A stretch of 64,000 nt of DNA from Pseudochelatococcus lubricantis (GCF_042432495.1 NZ_JBHLXC010000006.1:561206-625205), one strand, 5' to 3'. Shown: positions 17,290 to 27,323, counted from the stretch's first letter. Translations and numbers: made by a program. Notes: generated by a model not told the origin, from the letters alone.

Positions 17290-18894
17290 TCAGGCCTTGC
17301 TGAAGTAGGCGTCGGCAAAATTGCCGTATATGCCGGTCGCTGAAACCGTATGTTGCCGCAATCTCTTGTGCGAGAGCGTGTACGAATAATTGCTGAGCAG
17401 ATTGATGTCCGGCAGTTCGGCGGCGACGATCTGCTGGAACTTGTTGAAAAGCGCCACGCGCCGCGTCTGATCCGGGCTGACGGCTGCTTCCTCCAGCAAC
17501 CTGTCGACCTCCGGGTTGCTGTAATGGGAGGCGTTCGAGAACGGCACGCCGGGCTTGAAGTTCTTCGACCAGTAAAGACGCTGGACGCCGATTGTGGGAT
17601 CGAACGTGTTGGTCATAGAATTGATGATCAGCTCGAAATCCCTGTCGCGATAGACACGCTTGATATAGGAAGCGAAATCCTGCGAGCGGATCGTCACGTT
17701 GATGCCGACGTTCGCCAGGGCCGAACGGACGTATTCGGCGATCTTGACATCCGTGTTGTAGAGGTTGCGCGGGTCCGCGATGAGCTTGAAGCGGGTACCG
17801 CCCTCGCCACGCGGGAGTCCCGCCTCGTCGAGGAGCTTCTCGGCCTTGGCCGGATCGTGGGCATGGTGCGGCAGGTCGCCGGAAAAGAAGGTCGGCAGAT
17901 CCACGCTGATCGGCCCGTCGACGACGGCGCCATAACCGTAGAAGACGGTATCGAGGATTGCCTGCTTGTCGATGGCGTGGGCGATCGCCTGGCGCACCGG
18001 CAGGCGTTTCAGGTAATCGTTGTCGAGGTTGAATTCCAGCCGTGTCACCCCGGCGTTAAAAGCCTGCCCTTTCGTGGTGATCTCAAGGTGCGGCAGCGCC
18101 AGAAGCCGCTTCAACTCGCTCAGGGGCACCGAGCCCGTCGATGCGATATGCGCCTCGCCGGTCTCGAACAGAATGGTGCGCGCGCCCGGATCGGTGATGG
18201 TGCGGAAAACGATGCGGTCGACGTAAGGCTTCGGCTGGTCCCAATAGTTCGGGTTCCGCTCAAGCAGGATGTGGCTGCCGCGAACCCATTCCTTGTAGAC
18301 GAACGGCCCGGTGCCCACGGGCCGCGCGTTGACCGGATTCGTGCCCGGATCCTTGCCCTCGTAGAGATGTTTCGGGACGATCGGAACCTCCGACGCGGGC
18401 AGCGCCCCGAGCAGATACGGCGCCGGCTGCGACAGCAGCAGCACGACGGTATGGTCGTCCGGCGTCTGGATTTCGGCGAGGTTGGCGAAGGTGCTGCGCG
18501 CGCGGGAATGCCTCTCGCTGACAATGCCGATGGAATGCGCCACGTCGGCGGACGTGAAGTCCTTGCCGTCATGCCATTTGACGCCCTGCCGCAGCCTGAA
18601 CGTATAGCGCAGGCCGTCTTCGCTCACCTCCCATGCAACCGCGAGCTGCGGAATGGGCTTCAGGTCGAAATCGTAGTCCAGCAATCCCTCGACGATCTTG
18701 CCGCTGACGTCGCGCGAGACGTCCGGGCTCAGCAGCGCGACCAGATTGGTCGGCTGCTCCGACTGCACGAAGACGAGCGTGCCGCCATGGACAGGCTCTT
18801 CGGCACGCGCAGGCCGGGAAAACCATGGGCCACCGGCCAGAGAAGCCGCGGAAACAGCAAGGAGAGACGAGAAATGACGACGGTTCAGTTCCAT
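17290..18894 (-). CDS. Family-5 (peptide/nickel/siderophore-type) ABC substrate-binding protein
   Basis: 534 residues. Starts MELNRRHFSSLLAVSAASLA with a twin-arginine-like signal, cleaved near ARAEE. Family features include GGTLVFVQSEQPTNLVAL, LPQLAVAWEVS-type region, YTFRLRQGVKWHDGKDFTSADV, and GTGPFVYKEWVRG. No permease or ATPase of the Dpp/Opp type is nearby, so it is an orphan or works with the FhuB/FhuC-like importer or a distant one. It is divergent from the AraC regulator of the siderophore block, so iron-linked control is plausible. Ligand unknown; peptides, nickel chelates and siderophores are all known for this family. Confidence 0.88.
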   Translation of the reverse strand: MELNRRHFSSLLAVSAASLAGGPWFSRPARAEEPVHGGTLVFVQSEQPTNLVALLSPDVSRDVSGKIVEGLLDYDFDLKPIPQLAVAWEVSEDGLRYTFRLRQGVKWHDGKDFTSADVAHSIGIVSERHSRARSTFANLAEIQTPDDHTVVLLLSQPAPYLLGALPASEVPIVPKHLYEGKDPGTNPVNARPVGTGPFVYKEWVRGSHILLERNPNYWDQPKPYVDRIVFRTITDPGARTILFETGEAHIASTGSVPLSELKRLLALPHLEITTKGQAFNAGVTRLEFNLDNDYLKRLPVRQAIAHAIDKQAILDTVFYGYGAVVDGPISVDLPTFFSGDLPHHAHDPAKAEKLLDEAGLPRGEGGTRFKLIADPRNLYNTDVKIAEYVRSALANVGINVTIRSQDFASYIKRVYRDRDFELIINSMTNTFDPTIGVQRLYWSKNFKPGVPFSNASHYSNPEVDRLLEEAAVSPDQTRRVALFNKFQQIVAAELPDINLLSNYSYTLSHKRLRQHTVSATGIYGNFADAYFSKA

Positions 18895-19266
18895 AAGAGG
18901 GCTCGCAATAGAGTGGCCTGTTTGGCAAAAACGATGGAAAAACTATCGTAGTCAAAAAAGCCGAAGCCTGCAGAAGGCCGTTGACGCATTTTTTCTTTGG
19001 GCGCCTGAAACAATATTTTCTTCTTGAGAGATGATGGCGGGGTTGTCGATACCCGGACCGGAACTTCACCTCCGGCGTGAGAGAAACTTCCCCACCGAAA
19101 TTTCGCACCCGCTCTCGTATAACTATAGTTAGATGAATTATAATTAAAATATAATATAGATTTGCAACCGCCGCTCGTTGTGATAACGAATGCTGACTAG
19201 TTGAGCTATGCTGACCATAAATATAACTATTCTAAATAAATTCTGTGAGCCAAACGGATTCTTGCC
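18895..19266. promoter_or_regulatory. AT-rich divergent promoter region of the siderophore block
   Basis: 372 bases without a gene, between the family-5 binding protein (-) and the AraC gene (+). The part from about 19110 to 19250 is strikingly AT-rich compared with the surroundings. It contains the perfect palindrome AACTATAGTT (19121-19130), then ATTATAATTAAAATATAAT starting near 19137, and TATTCTAAATAAATTCTG further on. These could be binding sites for the AraC protein or an iron regulator (Fur, Irr or RirA), but none matches a consensus that I can state with confidence. Confidence 0.5.
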
Positions 19267-20316
19267 ATGTCTTTCCGCCCCCGGATGCAGAGCTTTCATG
19301 TCGGGGTCGAGGTCGTCTCCCCCCTGAGCTGGCGTTCGTGGAGCGGCGTGGTCGCGGATGTCTGGGAGGTTGCTTGCCCGGGAGGCGCCTGGGGCGAGTA
19401 CGTATCGCCAGACCCGCGCCTGTTCATCGTTCTGGAACAGACCGCCGGCACCGGAATGGCGGATGCGGGGATCGACATCGTCGACTCGGCCGACGGCGCC
19501 GTCCATCACGCCGCGAGCGCCGGCGGGAACCCCATCTGCTATATTCCGGCGGACTTGCGCATCTGGTCGCGCGCCGAGCCGCTGCGGCGACTGAGGCATC
19601 TCGATCTCCATTTCGACAGGCGTGCCCTTGAGACGCGGATGGGCGAGAAGGTCGACAGCCGGCGCCTCGAAACGCCACGCCTGATGTTCGCCGACGACCG
19701 GGTTCTCCGGCTTGCGCGCCTGACCGCGGAAGAATGCATGCAGCCGAGCGGTCTGGACGACATGTACGGAGACGGCCTGATCAATGCATTGCTGACGGCG
19801 GTTCTTCAGCTGGAGAAGAAGGAGCCACGCACGCGCAGCCGGCTGTCGCAATGGCAGTTGCGCCGCGCCGTCGCTTACATCGAGGACAATTGCCTGCGTC
19901 AGATCCGGCTTGAGGAACTCGCGGAACTCACGGGACTGTCCCAATCCTATTTCAGCCACGCCTTCAAGGCGTCGACAGGCCTCCCGCCGCATCGCTGGCT
20001 GATGCGGGCGCGGATAGAGAAGGTCAAGAAACTGCTTGAACATCAGGATGCCTCGCTGCCCGATGTCGCCGCCATGACGGGCTTCGCGGATCAGGCGCAT
20101 CTGACACGCATCTTCCGCAAGATGGTTGGAACGACACCCGCAGCCTGGAAGCGCGACCACGTCGCCGCACGCTCCGTTTCCCGTCTGCCACCGTCGGGAA
20201 TGTTCCGCTCCGGTGTCCACAACAAGCCAGAATCGTCCGATCCAGCACAAGAACGTTCAATCCAGTATCCGGCGGTCGATGCTACACACGCCGTGCGACA
20301 AGATGGACTGCCATGA
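19267..20316 (+). CDS. AraC family transcriptional regulator
   Basis: 349 residues. The C-terminal double helix-turn-helix spans about residues 195-295 (IEDNCLRQIRLEELAELTGL, SQSYFSHAFKASTGLPPHRW, DVAAMTGFADQAHLTRIFRK). The N-terminal part is the ligand-sensing half and is not recognised beyond the family. About 50 poorly conserved residues follow the HTH. It lies directly before the TonB receptor gene, with 45 bases between them, and in such loci AraC proteins commonly activate siderophore uptake genes when the ferric siderophore is present. Confidence 0.9.
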   Translation: MSFRPRMQSFHVGVEVVSPLSWRSWSGVVADVWEVACPGGAWGEYVSPDPRLFIVLEQTAGTGMADAGIDIVDSADGAVHHAASAGGNPICYIPADLRIWSRAEPLRRLRHLDLHFDRRALETRMGEKVDSRRLETPRLMFADDRVLRLARLTAEECMQPSGLDDMYGDGLINALLTAVLQLEKKEPRTRSRLSQWQLRRAVAYIEDNCLRQIRLEELAELTGLSQSYFSHAFKASTGLPPHRWLMRARIEKVKKLLEHQDASLPDVAAMTGFADQAHLTRIFRKMVGTTPAAWKRDHVAARSVSRLPPSGMFRSGVHNKPESSDPAQERSIQYPAVDATHAVRQDGLP

Positions 20317-20361
20317 AACGGTTGCGCCGCAGCGTGACGGCTTCTGGCGACGTGCGGAAGA

Positions 20362-22515
20362 ATGACGATGGCAGCGCGCCCCGGCTCAAGCTTTACACTC
20401 CTGTATACGACCGCTTTGTTCACGATTGGCCTGTCCTGGTCCGCGCTCGGGCAGGAGGCCGCGTCGGGGACCACACTGGATCCGGTGGTCATCGAGGCGA
20501 CCGCAGGCAGCGAATCGGCGACCGGTCCCGTCAACGGCTATGTCGCGCGGCGCACCGCGACGGGCGCGAAAATCAGCACACCCATCGAGGCCATTCCCCA
20601 GTCGGTCTCGGTCATCGGCCGCCAGCAGCTCGACGATCAGGGCGCCCAGAAGGTCGACGAGGCGCTGCGCTACACGCCAGGTGTGTTCACACAGCCTTTC
20701 GGGCCTGACAGCGATACCAACTGGATGTTCATCCGGGGTTTCCAGGCGACGCAGAGCGGCACCTATCTCGACGGCCTGCCGCTGTTCAGCTATGCCTTCG
20801 CCGGCTTCTACATCGACACCTTCAATCGGGAGCGCATCGAGGTCCTGCGCGGGCCGGCCTCCGTGCTTTACGGCGGCAGCAATCCGGGCGGCATCGTCAA
20901 CTACATCAGCAAGCGCCCCACGGGCGAGCGCAAGCGCTACTTCGAGGCCGGCATCAACGACGCGGGCACCGCCTATCTCGGCGTCGACATCGGCGACCGG
21001 CTGACCGACAAGTTCGATTACCGCTTTTCCGGCATCTTCATCGGCGGCGATGGCTATACGGATTTCGCCGACGAGTTGCGCGGCTCCTTCTCGCCGAGCT
21101 TCACCTGGCGGCCCACGGGCGACACCACCCTGACAGTGCTCGGCAACTATACATTCTTCGACCAGAACCACGGCGGCGGTGCCTTCCTTCCCTATATCGG
21201 CACCGTGCGCCCGGCACCCTTCGGGCGCATCCGCCGCGACGCAAACTTCACCGAGCCGGACATCGATTTCTACGAACGCCAGCAGGTCAGCGTCGGTTAC
21301 GAGCTGGAGCACGCCCTCAACGATCGCTGGGCCGTGCGGCAGAACTTCCGGTTCGGCTACGCCGACATCGAGGAAAGCTCGCTCTATGCCTATGGCTATC
21401 AGGGCTTTTCCGCGGTTCCCGCCGGCCCGGATTTTCTCCTTGAGCGCATCAACTTCGGCCACAAGACCGATCTGACGACTGTGACCGTCGACAACCAGAT
21501 CGAGGGCGATATCAACACCGGGCCGATCAATCACCGGCTGCTGTTCGGGCTCGACTACAAGTATGTCGACATGAACCAGATACAGGCCACGGGCGCGGCA
21601 ACGCCCATCAGCGCCGTATTTCCCGTCTACGGCGCGTTGCAGGGCCTGCGCAGCGCGTATATCGATCAGAACATCAAGCAGAATCAGGTCGGTCTCTACG
21701 TGCAGGACCAGTTGCGTTTCGGCGACGGCTGGATCGTGACGCTGAACGGGCGTTACGATTATGTAGACACCAAGGCCAAGGGCACGCCCGAATTCAAGGG
21801 CACGGACGCGAAATTCTCCGGCCGCGCCGGTCTCGCCTATGAGTTCGACAACGGCATCACGCCGTATGCGAGCGTCGCGACCTTCTTCCTGCCCTCGGTC
21901 GGTTCCTCGCTCGCCACCAACATGTTCAAACCGGAGAGCGGGCATCAGTACGAAGTCGGCGTCAAGTACCGGCCTACTTTCGTCGACGGCCTGTTCACGG
22001 TGTCCTTCTTCGATCTCACGCGCCAGAACGTCATCACCGGGCCTTATCTTGCCGAAACCCAGATCGGCGAGGTCAACTCCCAGGGTGTGGAACTGGAAGC
22101 CAAGGTCAACATCACCGACAACCTGCGCGTGCTGGCGTCGTTCACCGCCTTCAATCTTGAGATCACGGACGACGCCGACACGTCGTTGATCGGCAATACA
22201 CCCTTTATCGTCCCCGAGCAGCAGGCGGCGCTGGGCGTGGATTACACCTTCGACAGCGGCATGCTGAAGGGCCTCGTGCTGGGCGGCGGCGTCCGCTATG
22301 TCGGTTCCTCCTGGGTCGACAATGCGAACACGCTGAAGGTGCCGTCGGCCACGGTGTTCGATGCCCGGATCGGCTACAAGCGCGACAACTGGGGCGTCGA
22401 TCTCAACATAACGAACCTCTTCGACAAGAAGTACGTCGCGAGCTGCCAGACCCAGTTCTCGTGCGGCTATGCCGAGGGGCGCGTGTTCAAGTTCAAGGCC
22501 CATATCGATTTATGA
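20362..22515 (+). CDS. TonB-dependent siderophore receptor (FhuA-like)
   Basis: 717 residues. Outer membrane gated barrel. Signal peptide up to about ALGQEA, TonB-box-like DPVVIEA, plug domain with IPQSVSVIGRQQLDDQGAQK and ERIEVLRGPASVLYGGSNPG, then a barrel of about 22 strands ending in FKAHIDL-type aromatic/aliphatic C-terminus. RGFQATQSGTYLDGLPLFSY is typical of ferrichrome/hydroxamate receptors. The ATG at 20362 and the one at 20368 are both possible; GGAAG fits the second better. Its stop overlaps the ATPase gene start (ATGA). Substrate specificity (hydroxamate) is inferred. Confidence 0.93.
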   Translation: MTMAARPGSSFTLLYTTALFTIGLSWSALGQEAASGTTLDPVVIEATAGSESATGPVNGYVARRTATGAKISTPIEAIPQSVSVIGRQQLDDQGAQKVDEALRYTPGVFTQPFGPDSDTNWMFIRGFQATQSGTYLDGLPLFSYAFAGFYIDTFNRERIEVLRGPASVLYGGSNPGGIVNYISKRPTGERKRYFEAGINDAGTAYLGVDIGDRLTDKFDYRFSGIFIGGDGYTDFADELRGSFSPSFTWRPTGDTTLTVLGNYTFFDQNHGGGAFLPYIGTVRPAPFGRIRRDANFTEPDIDFYERQQVSVGYELEHALNDRWAVRQNFRFGYADIEESSLYAYGYQGFSAVPAGPDFLLERINFGHKTDLTTVTVDNQIEGDINTGPINHRLLFGLDYKYVDMNQIQATGAATPISAVFPVYGALQGLRSAYIDQNIKQNQVGLYVQDQLRFGDGWIVTLNGRYDYVDTKAKGTPEFKGTDAKFSGRAGLAYEFDNGITPYASVATFFLPSVGSSLATNMFKPESGHQYEVGVKYRPTFVDGLFTVSFFDLTRQNVITGPYLAETQIGEVNSQGVELEAKVNITDNLRVLASFTAFNLEITDDADTSLIGNTPFIVPEQQAALGVDYTFDSGMLKGLVLGGGVRYVGSSWVDNANTLKVPSATVFDARIGYKRDNWGVDLNITNLFDKKYVASCQTQFSCGYAEGRVFKFKAHIDL

Positions 22516-23321
22516 CATCCCGTATCGACAGCGCCGATGTTTCAACCGTCCCCCTCTACGAGCTGGAGGGGGTCGGTTTTTCCGCGGGCTCCCGCACGAT
22601 CCTTCCCGGCCTCACGCTGTCGATTGCACCCGCGCGCATTCACGGTCTCGTCGGTCCCAACGGCTCGGGCAAGAGCACGCTCATCCGGATGCTGGCGCGC
22701 CAACTCGATCCGACCGGCGGACGTCTCTGCTTCATGGGGCAGGACATCCGGAGCTGGAACCCGGGCGATTTTGCCCGTTCCGTCGCCTACATGCCCCAGT
22801 TCACGCCGCCCGCCGAGGGCATGACGGTGACGGAACTCGTGGCGCTCGGCCGTTTTCCGTGGCACGGAGCGCTCGGCCGCTTCACCGCGCGCGACCGGCT
22901 GAAGGTGGACGAGGCGCTGGCCGATACGGGCCTTGCGGGCTTTCGCGACCGGCTCGTCGACCGCCTGTCGGGCGGGGAGCGCCAGCGGGTCTGGCTTGCG
23001 ATGATGCTGGCGCAGGATACCCGCTGCCTGCTGCTCGACGAACCGACCTCGGCGCTCGACGTCGCCCATCAGGCGGAGATGCTGTCGCTGGTGCGCAGAC
23101 TCAGCCGCTCGCGCGGGCTTGGCGCGGTGGTCGTGCTGCACGACATCAACATGGCCGCCGCGATCTGCGACGACATCCTCGCGCTGCGCGACGGGGCGCT
23201 GATGGCACGCGGCGCGCCCGAGGCGATCATGAAGTCTGCCGTGCTGGAGGAACTCTATGGCCTGCGCATGGGGATATTTCCGCATCCCGGAACCGGCAGG
23301 CCGATTGCCTACGTTGAGTGA
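22512..23321 (+). CDS. Iron-siderophore ABC transporter ATP-binding protein (FhuC-like)
   Basis: 269 residues. Walker A GPNGSGKST, YMPQF Q-loop, signature LSGGERQRVWLAMMLAQD, Walker B CLLLDEPTSALD, and VVLHDINMA for the H-loop. The VALGRFPWHG segment is characteristic of the iron/B12 group. The ATG at 22512 is embedded in the receptor stop. Energises import of the ferric siderophore through the FhuB-like permease. Confidence 0.94.
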   Translation: MTSRIDSADVSTVPLYELEGVGFSAGSRTILPGLTLSIAPARIHGLVGPNGSGKSTLIRMLARQLDPTGGRLCFMGQDIRSWNPGDFARSVAYMPQFTPPAEGMTVTELVALGRFPWHGALGRFTARDRLKVDEALADTGLAGFRDRLVDRLSGGERQRVWLAMMLAQDTRCLLLDEPTSALDVAHQAEMLSLVRRLSRSRGLGAVVVLHDINMAAAICDDILALRDGALMARGAPEAIMKSAVLEELYGLRMGIFPHPGTGRPIAYVE

Positions 23322-23327
23322 ACGGCC

Positions 23328-24233
23328 ATGCATCGTCACGCGATAACGCGCCGCGCGGCGCTTGCCCTGGCGGGCATGGCTTTCGGGAATGCCGCGCTGG
23401 CGCGGGGAACGGCGCAACGCATCGCGGCGATCGATTGGGCGATGCTGGAAACGGCGCTGGCGCTCGGCATGATACCCGTGGCGGCAACAGAACTCATCCA
23501 GTTCCGCAGGCAGGTGATCGTGCCGGCCGTGCCCGACAGCGTCACCGATCTCGGACTGCGCGGCACGCCCAACTTCGAGCTGCTGCGCATCGTCCAGCCC
23601 GACCTCATCCTGATCTCGAACTTCTATGAACACATGAGACCGCTCTACGAACGCATTGCGCCGGTGTTCTCGGCAACTGTGTTCCGACACGGCGAGCCGC
23701 CCTATCCCCGGGCCGAGCAGGTCACGGCGGCGCTGGGCGAGCGCCTCGGCCTGGCGGACGAGGCAAGAAACGTCATCGACGGCACCCGCCGCGAACTCGC
23801 CGCGATCCGCGAGCGTCTTTCGGGCGCGGAGCGACGCCCGGTCTTCGTCGTCAGCCTGGGCGATGCGCGCCATTTCCGCGCCTTCGGCGACGACAGCCTG
23901 TTCGGCAATGTGCTCGGCATGCTCGGCTTCGCCAATGCATGGGAAGGCGCGTCAAGCTATTCCGCCGCCGCTCCTGTCGGGATCGAGGCGCTGGCGCGCG
24001 TGCCCGAAGCACGGCTGGTCGTCGTGGAGCCGACGCCTCCCGAAGTCCGCCGCGTCCTGGCGACGAGCGCCCTGTGGCGGGCGCTGCCCATGGTGCGGGA
24101 AAAGCGCGTGACGTTTATGGCACCCGTCAATCATTTCGGCGCGCTGCCGTCCGCCCGCCGCTTCGCGCAACTCCTCGCCGCCCCCCTGAACGGCGACGGG
24201 AGCGTTTCTGATGGCGGACGCTCTCATGGGTGA
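23328..24233 (+). CDS. Iron-siderophore periplasmic binding protein (FhuD-like)
   Basis: 301 residues. Starts MHRHAITRRAALALAGMAFG with a twin-arginine-type leader, cleaved after ALA. Class III binding protein: IAAIDWAMLETALALGMIPV, LRIVQPDLILISNFYEH, SLFGNVLGMLGFANAW. It captures the ferric siderophore in the periplasm and hands it to the FhuB-like permease. Only six bases separate it from the ATPase gene, and the permease gene starts 23 bases before its stop. Confidence 0.92.
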   Translation: MHRHAITRRAALALAGMAFGNAALARGTAQRIAAIDWAMLETALALGMIPVAATELIQFRRQVIVPAVPDSVTDLGLRGTPNFELLRIVQPDLILISNFYEHMRPLYERIAPVFSATVFRHGEPPYPRAEQVTAALGERLGLADEARNVIDGTRRELAAIRERLSGAERRPVFVVSLGDARHFRAFGDDSLFGNVLGMLGFANAWEGASSYSAAAPVGIEALARVPEARLVVVEPTPPEVRRVLATSALWRALPMVREKRVTFMAPVNHFGALPSARRFAQLLAAPLNGDGSVSDGGRSHG

Positions 24234-26253
24234 ACGTCTGGCTGAAAGTCTGGCCGAGAATCTCGCACGTGAGCGCCGATCCGCCCGCCCATGGCTGTTC
24301 TGGGGTGCGATGGCCCTGCTCGCGGCCGCGCTGTTCGCGGCGCGGATAGTGCTGCACCTGTCCGATCCCGCCTTCGCCGCGCCGCCCATGCAGGACATCG
24401 GCCGGGTCATCCTCACGCACGGTCTCTTTCCCCGCGCCGCCGTGGCGCTCGTATCGGGGGCGGCGCTCGGCCTTGCCGGCCTGCTGCTGCAACGGGTGCT
24501 GCGCAACCCGCTGGCCGAACCGTCGACGCTCGGCATCGCCGCAGGCGCCCAGCTCGCCATGGCGGCCGCCACCATCGCAGCCCCGGGACTGATGGCGATC
24601 TCACGCGAGGGGGTCGCGCTGGCGGGCGGCCTCGGCGCGGCGGCGCTCATCCTGACGCTGACTTGGCGGCGGGGGCTGGAGCCCGTTTCCGTGGTGCTCG
24701 CCGGCATGATGACGGCGCTGACGGCAACAGCCGCCAGCACGGCGCTCATCCTCGCCAATGGCGACTACATGTTCTCGCTGTTCATCTGGGGCGGCGGCTC
24801 GCTCACCCAGCAGGATTGGGGTGCCACCACGGCCATCGCCACCCGGCTGGTCATCGTGACGGCGGCTGCCGCGCTGCTGCTGCGGCCACTCGCCATTCTC
24901 GGGCTGGACGACGCGGCGAGCCGCAGTCTCGGGCTGGCCGTCGACACCATGCGGCTCATGGTGATCGCGCTCGCGGTATGGCTCGCTTCGACCGTGACCG
25001 CCCAGGTGGGCGTGATCGGCTTCGTCGGCCTGGCCGCGCCCACGCTTGCACATCTCGGCGGCGCCCGCACGCTGCGGGCGCGCATGGTCGCCGCTCCGCT
25101 CATCGGTGCGATCCTGTTGTGGCTGACCGACGGCTGCATCCAGTTGACCGCGGGCAGCAATGGCGAGCGCATCCCCACCGGCGCGGCGACGGCGTTGCTT
25201 GGCGGCCCGCTGCTGCTGTGGCTTCTGCCGCGCATCCGCATAGCCGAGTGGCCGTCGCTGCACGCCGCCCTTGCCGCGGGAGCGCGCAGCGAGCGGCCGT
25301 GGCGACTGGTCGCCGTCATCGTCGTTGCCTGTCTGTGCATGGCGGCTGTCGGCCTTGCGGCGGGCCGCGGACCGGACGGCTGGACCATCGCCACCGGCGC
25401 GTTGTTCGCCGACCTGTTGACATGGCGGGCGCCGCATATGGGTATCGCCGCCGCGAGCGGCGCGATGCTGGCGGGCGCCGGCATGCTGCTGCAGCGGGTC
25501 ACGGGCAATCCCCTCGCCAGTCCCGAGATCCTCGGCGTCGGCACCGGCGCGGGCGTGGGGCTCACTGCGGTACTCTATCTCGTCGACGATCCCGGCATCG
25601 GCATCCAGTTCGCGGCCTCCGCGTCGGGCGCCGTCATCGTCCTTGTGCTGATGCTCGCTATCGCCGCCCGCAGCGGTTTCGGCCCGGAGCGCCTGCTGCT
25701 CGGAGGCGTCGCCATGGGCGCGCTGTGTTCGGCCGTGCTGACGGCGGTGATCGCCACCGGCGGTGTGCAGGCACTCGCGCTGCTGCGCTGGATCAGCGGC
25801 TCCGTGAACATGGCCGCTCCGGAACAGGCGCTGCTGGCGGGGCTCGCCGCGCTGGCGCTGCTCGCGCCGCTTCCGTTCATGAGCCGCTGGCTCGACATCC
25901 TGCCACTCGGCGCCGTGACCGCACGGGCATTGGGCGTTCCGGTGCGGCGAAGCCATGCGGCGCTGATCGCGCTCGCCGGCCTGCTGACGGCGACCGCCGC
26001 GCTGTTCGTCGGTCCGCTGAGTTTCATCGGCCTGATCGCCCCCCATCTGGCGAGGCTCATCGGCCTCGCGCGCCCCCTCCCCTGCATGGCGGGCAGTGTC
26101 CTGATCGGCGCCGGGCTGATGATGCTGTCCGACTGGCTGTCACGCATGGTGGCCTTTCCCTACCAGCTACCGCTCGGCCTGTTCGCCGCCCTGCTCGGCG
26201 GCCCATATCTGATCTGGCTGCTCGGCCGTGGCCGCGCCGGCGCGGGACGCTGA
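24211..26253 (+). CDS. fhuB: Iron-siderophore ABC permease, fused double domain (FhuB-like)
   Basis: 680 residues, about twice the size of a single FecCD permease. Two homologous halves are present: the first with LLLQRVLRNPLAEPSTLGIA and VGVIGFVGLAAPTLAHLGGA, the second with MLLQRVTGNPLASPEILGVG and LSFIGLIAPHLARLIGLA. This is the FhuB architecture, in which one chain forms the whole membrane pore (about 20 helices). GGGAG eight bases before 24211 supports the start. Last gene of the receptor-ATPase-binding protein-permease operon. Confidence 0.93.
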   Translation: MADALMGERLAESLAENLARERRSARPWLFWGAMALLAAALFAARIVLHLSDPAFAAPPMQDIGRVILTHGLFPRAAVALVSGAALGLAGLLLQRVLRNPLAEPSTLGIAAGAQLAMAAATIAAPGLMAISREGVALAGGLGAAALILTLTWRRGLEPVSVVLAGMMTALTATAASTALILANGDYMFSLFIWGGGSLTQQDWGATTAIATRLVIVTAAAALLLRPLAILGLDDAASRSLGLAVDTMRLMVIALAVWLASTVTAQVGVIGFVGLAAPTLAHLGGARTLRARMVAAPLIGAILLWLTDGCIQLTAGSNGERIPTGAATALLGGPLLLWLLPRIRIAEWPSLHAALAAGARSERPWRLVAVIVVACLCMAAVGLAAGRGPDGWTIATGALFADLLTWRAPHMGIAAASGAMLAGAGMLLQRVTGNPLASPEILGVGTGAGVGLTAVLYLVDDPGIGIQFAASASGAVIVLVLMLAIAARSGFGPERLLLGGVAMGALCSAVLTAVIATGGVQALALLRWISGSVNMAAPEQALLAGLAALALLAPLPFMSRWLDILPLGAVTARALGVPVRRSHAALIALAGLLTATAALFVGPLSFIGLIAPHLARLIGLARPLPCMAGSVLIGAGLMMLSDWLSRMVAFPYQLPLGLFAALLGGPYLIWLLGRGRAGAGR

Positions 26254-26414
26254 AACGGAGAGCGCCCGCGACCGACGCGCCCAACGCTTGCACGGCGCGA
26301 TGGGCCCTCAAGGCCCGATCCGGCGATCCGGAAACCGGAGGCAACGCACGGCCGGCGCGGTGTCCCGGTAACCTACTGATCTGAAACTCTTACTGCCGGC
26401 GCCGACCGGTGCAG

Positions 26415-27323
26415 TCAGATGGTGCTCCATTCGTCCATCAGGCTGCGGACGAGTTCGCGGATGAACGGGAACATGGGTGGCATGGAGCGCCCCGCCAGAC
26501 GCACGATGGCGAACTGCGAGGGATCGGGCGCCGGATGGATCGGCAGCTCCACCAGTTCGCCGCCGAGGATGGCCGAATGGGCCGGCGCGAGCACGCCATA
26601 ATAGATGGTATCGCTGGTCTTCGCAGTCTGCAGCAGTCCATCGATGGCGTCGGAATGGAAGGCGACACTCTCGTCGGGATGCGCATGCGGGCCATAAAGC
26701 GTCGTCAGGATGCGGATCTGCTCTTCCGCCAGAAGCGTCGTCGCCAGCGGCCACGGCTGCAGATCGTCGAACGACGCGGCGGGGCGATGTCGCAGGGGGT
26801 GGGACGGCCTGACGAGAAAGCCGGTTCGCAGGATCGGCATGGGCTCGATCTGCAGATCCACTGTCGGCATGACACCTCGCACCTCCACCACCAGCATATC
26901 GAGCTTACGCTCGCGCAGCGCCTGGACCTGCTGCGGTATCGCGCCGTGCAGGAGCAGAACGTGAAGCGGCCGGCCGGCTTCCGCGAAACGGCCGAGCAAT
27001 GGTGCCGTCAGAAGCGCGCTCGGCGTGGACCCGAGCCCGATCAGCATACGGCCCGCCTCACCGGCAATCTGCTGCCGGGCCACCTTCACCAGTTCATCCG
27101 CCTCGAAGAGAACGCGCCGCGCATGTTCGAGAATCACGCTTCCGAAGGCCGTCACCTCGCAGCGCCGGCCGATTCTGTCCACGAGCTTCATGCCGAGTTC
27201 GGCTTCCAGTTGCGCGATGCTGCGCGACAACGCCGGCTGCGTCAGATGGGCGTGAGCGGCGGCACGTGTGAACGATCCCCGCTCGGCGAGCGCAACGAAA
27301 TGTCGTAGCTGCTGGATATTCAT
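26415..27323 (-). CDS. LysR family transcriptional regulator
   Basis: 302 residues. N-terminal winged HTH MNIQQLRHFVALAERGSFTR with AAAHAHLTQPALSRSIAQLE, followed by the two-lobed effector domain. Transcribed away from the M20 amidohydrolase gene, the usual arrangement for a LysR activator and its target. The target is probably the amidohydrolase-MFS-glutaminase set; the effector is unknown. Confidence 0.93.
   Translation of the reverse strand: MNIQQLRHFVALAERGSFTRAAAHAHLTQPALSRSIAQLEAELGMKLVDRIGRRCEVTAFGSVILEHARRVLFEADELVKVARQQIAGEAGRMLIGLGSTPSALLTAPLLGRFAEAGRPLHVLLLHGAIPQQVQALRERKLDMLVVEVRGVMPTVDLQIEPMPILRTGFLVRPSHPLRHRPAASFDDLQPWPLATTLLAEEQIRILTTLYGPHAHPDESVAFHSDAIDGLLQTAKTSDTIYYGVLAPAHSAILGGELVELPIHPAPDPSQFAIVRLAGRSMPPMFPFIRELVRSLMDEWSTI

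Noticed and set aside
20386..22503. A 705-codon antisense open frame opposite the TonB receptor gene
   Set aside because: The sense strand encodes a clear receptor; the antisense product has no recognisable domain and results from codon bias.
24291..26384. A 697-codon same-strand alternative frame in the FhuB-like gene
   Set aside because: The product is Arg/His/Gly-rich without membrane segments; the other frame gives a complete double permease.
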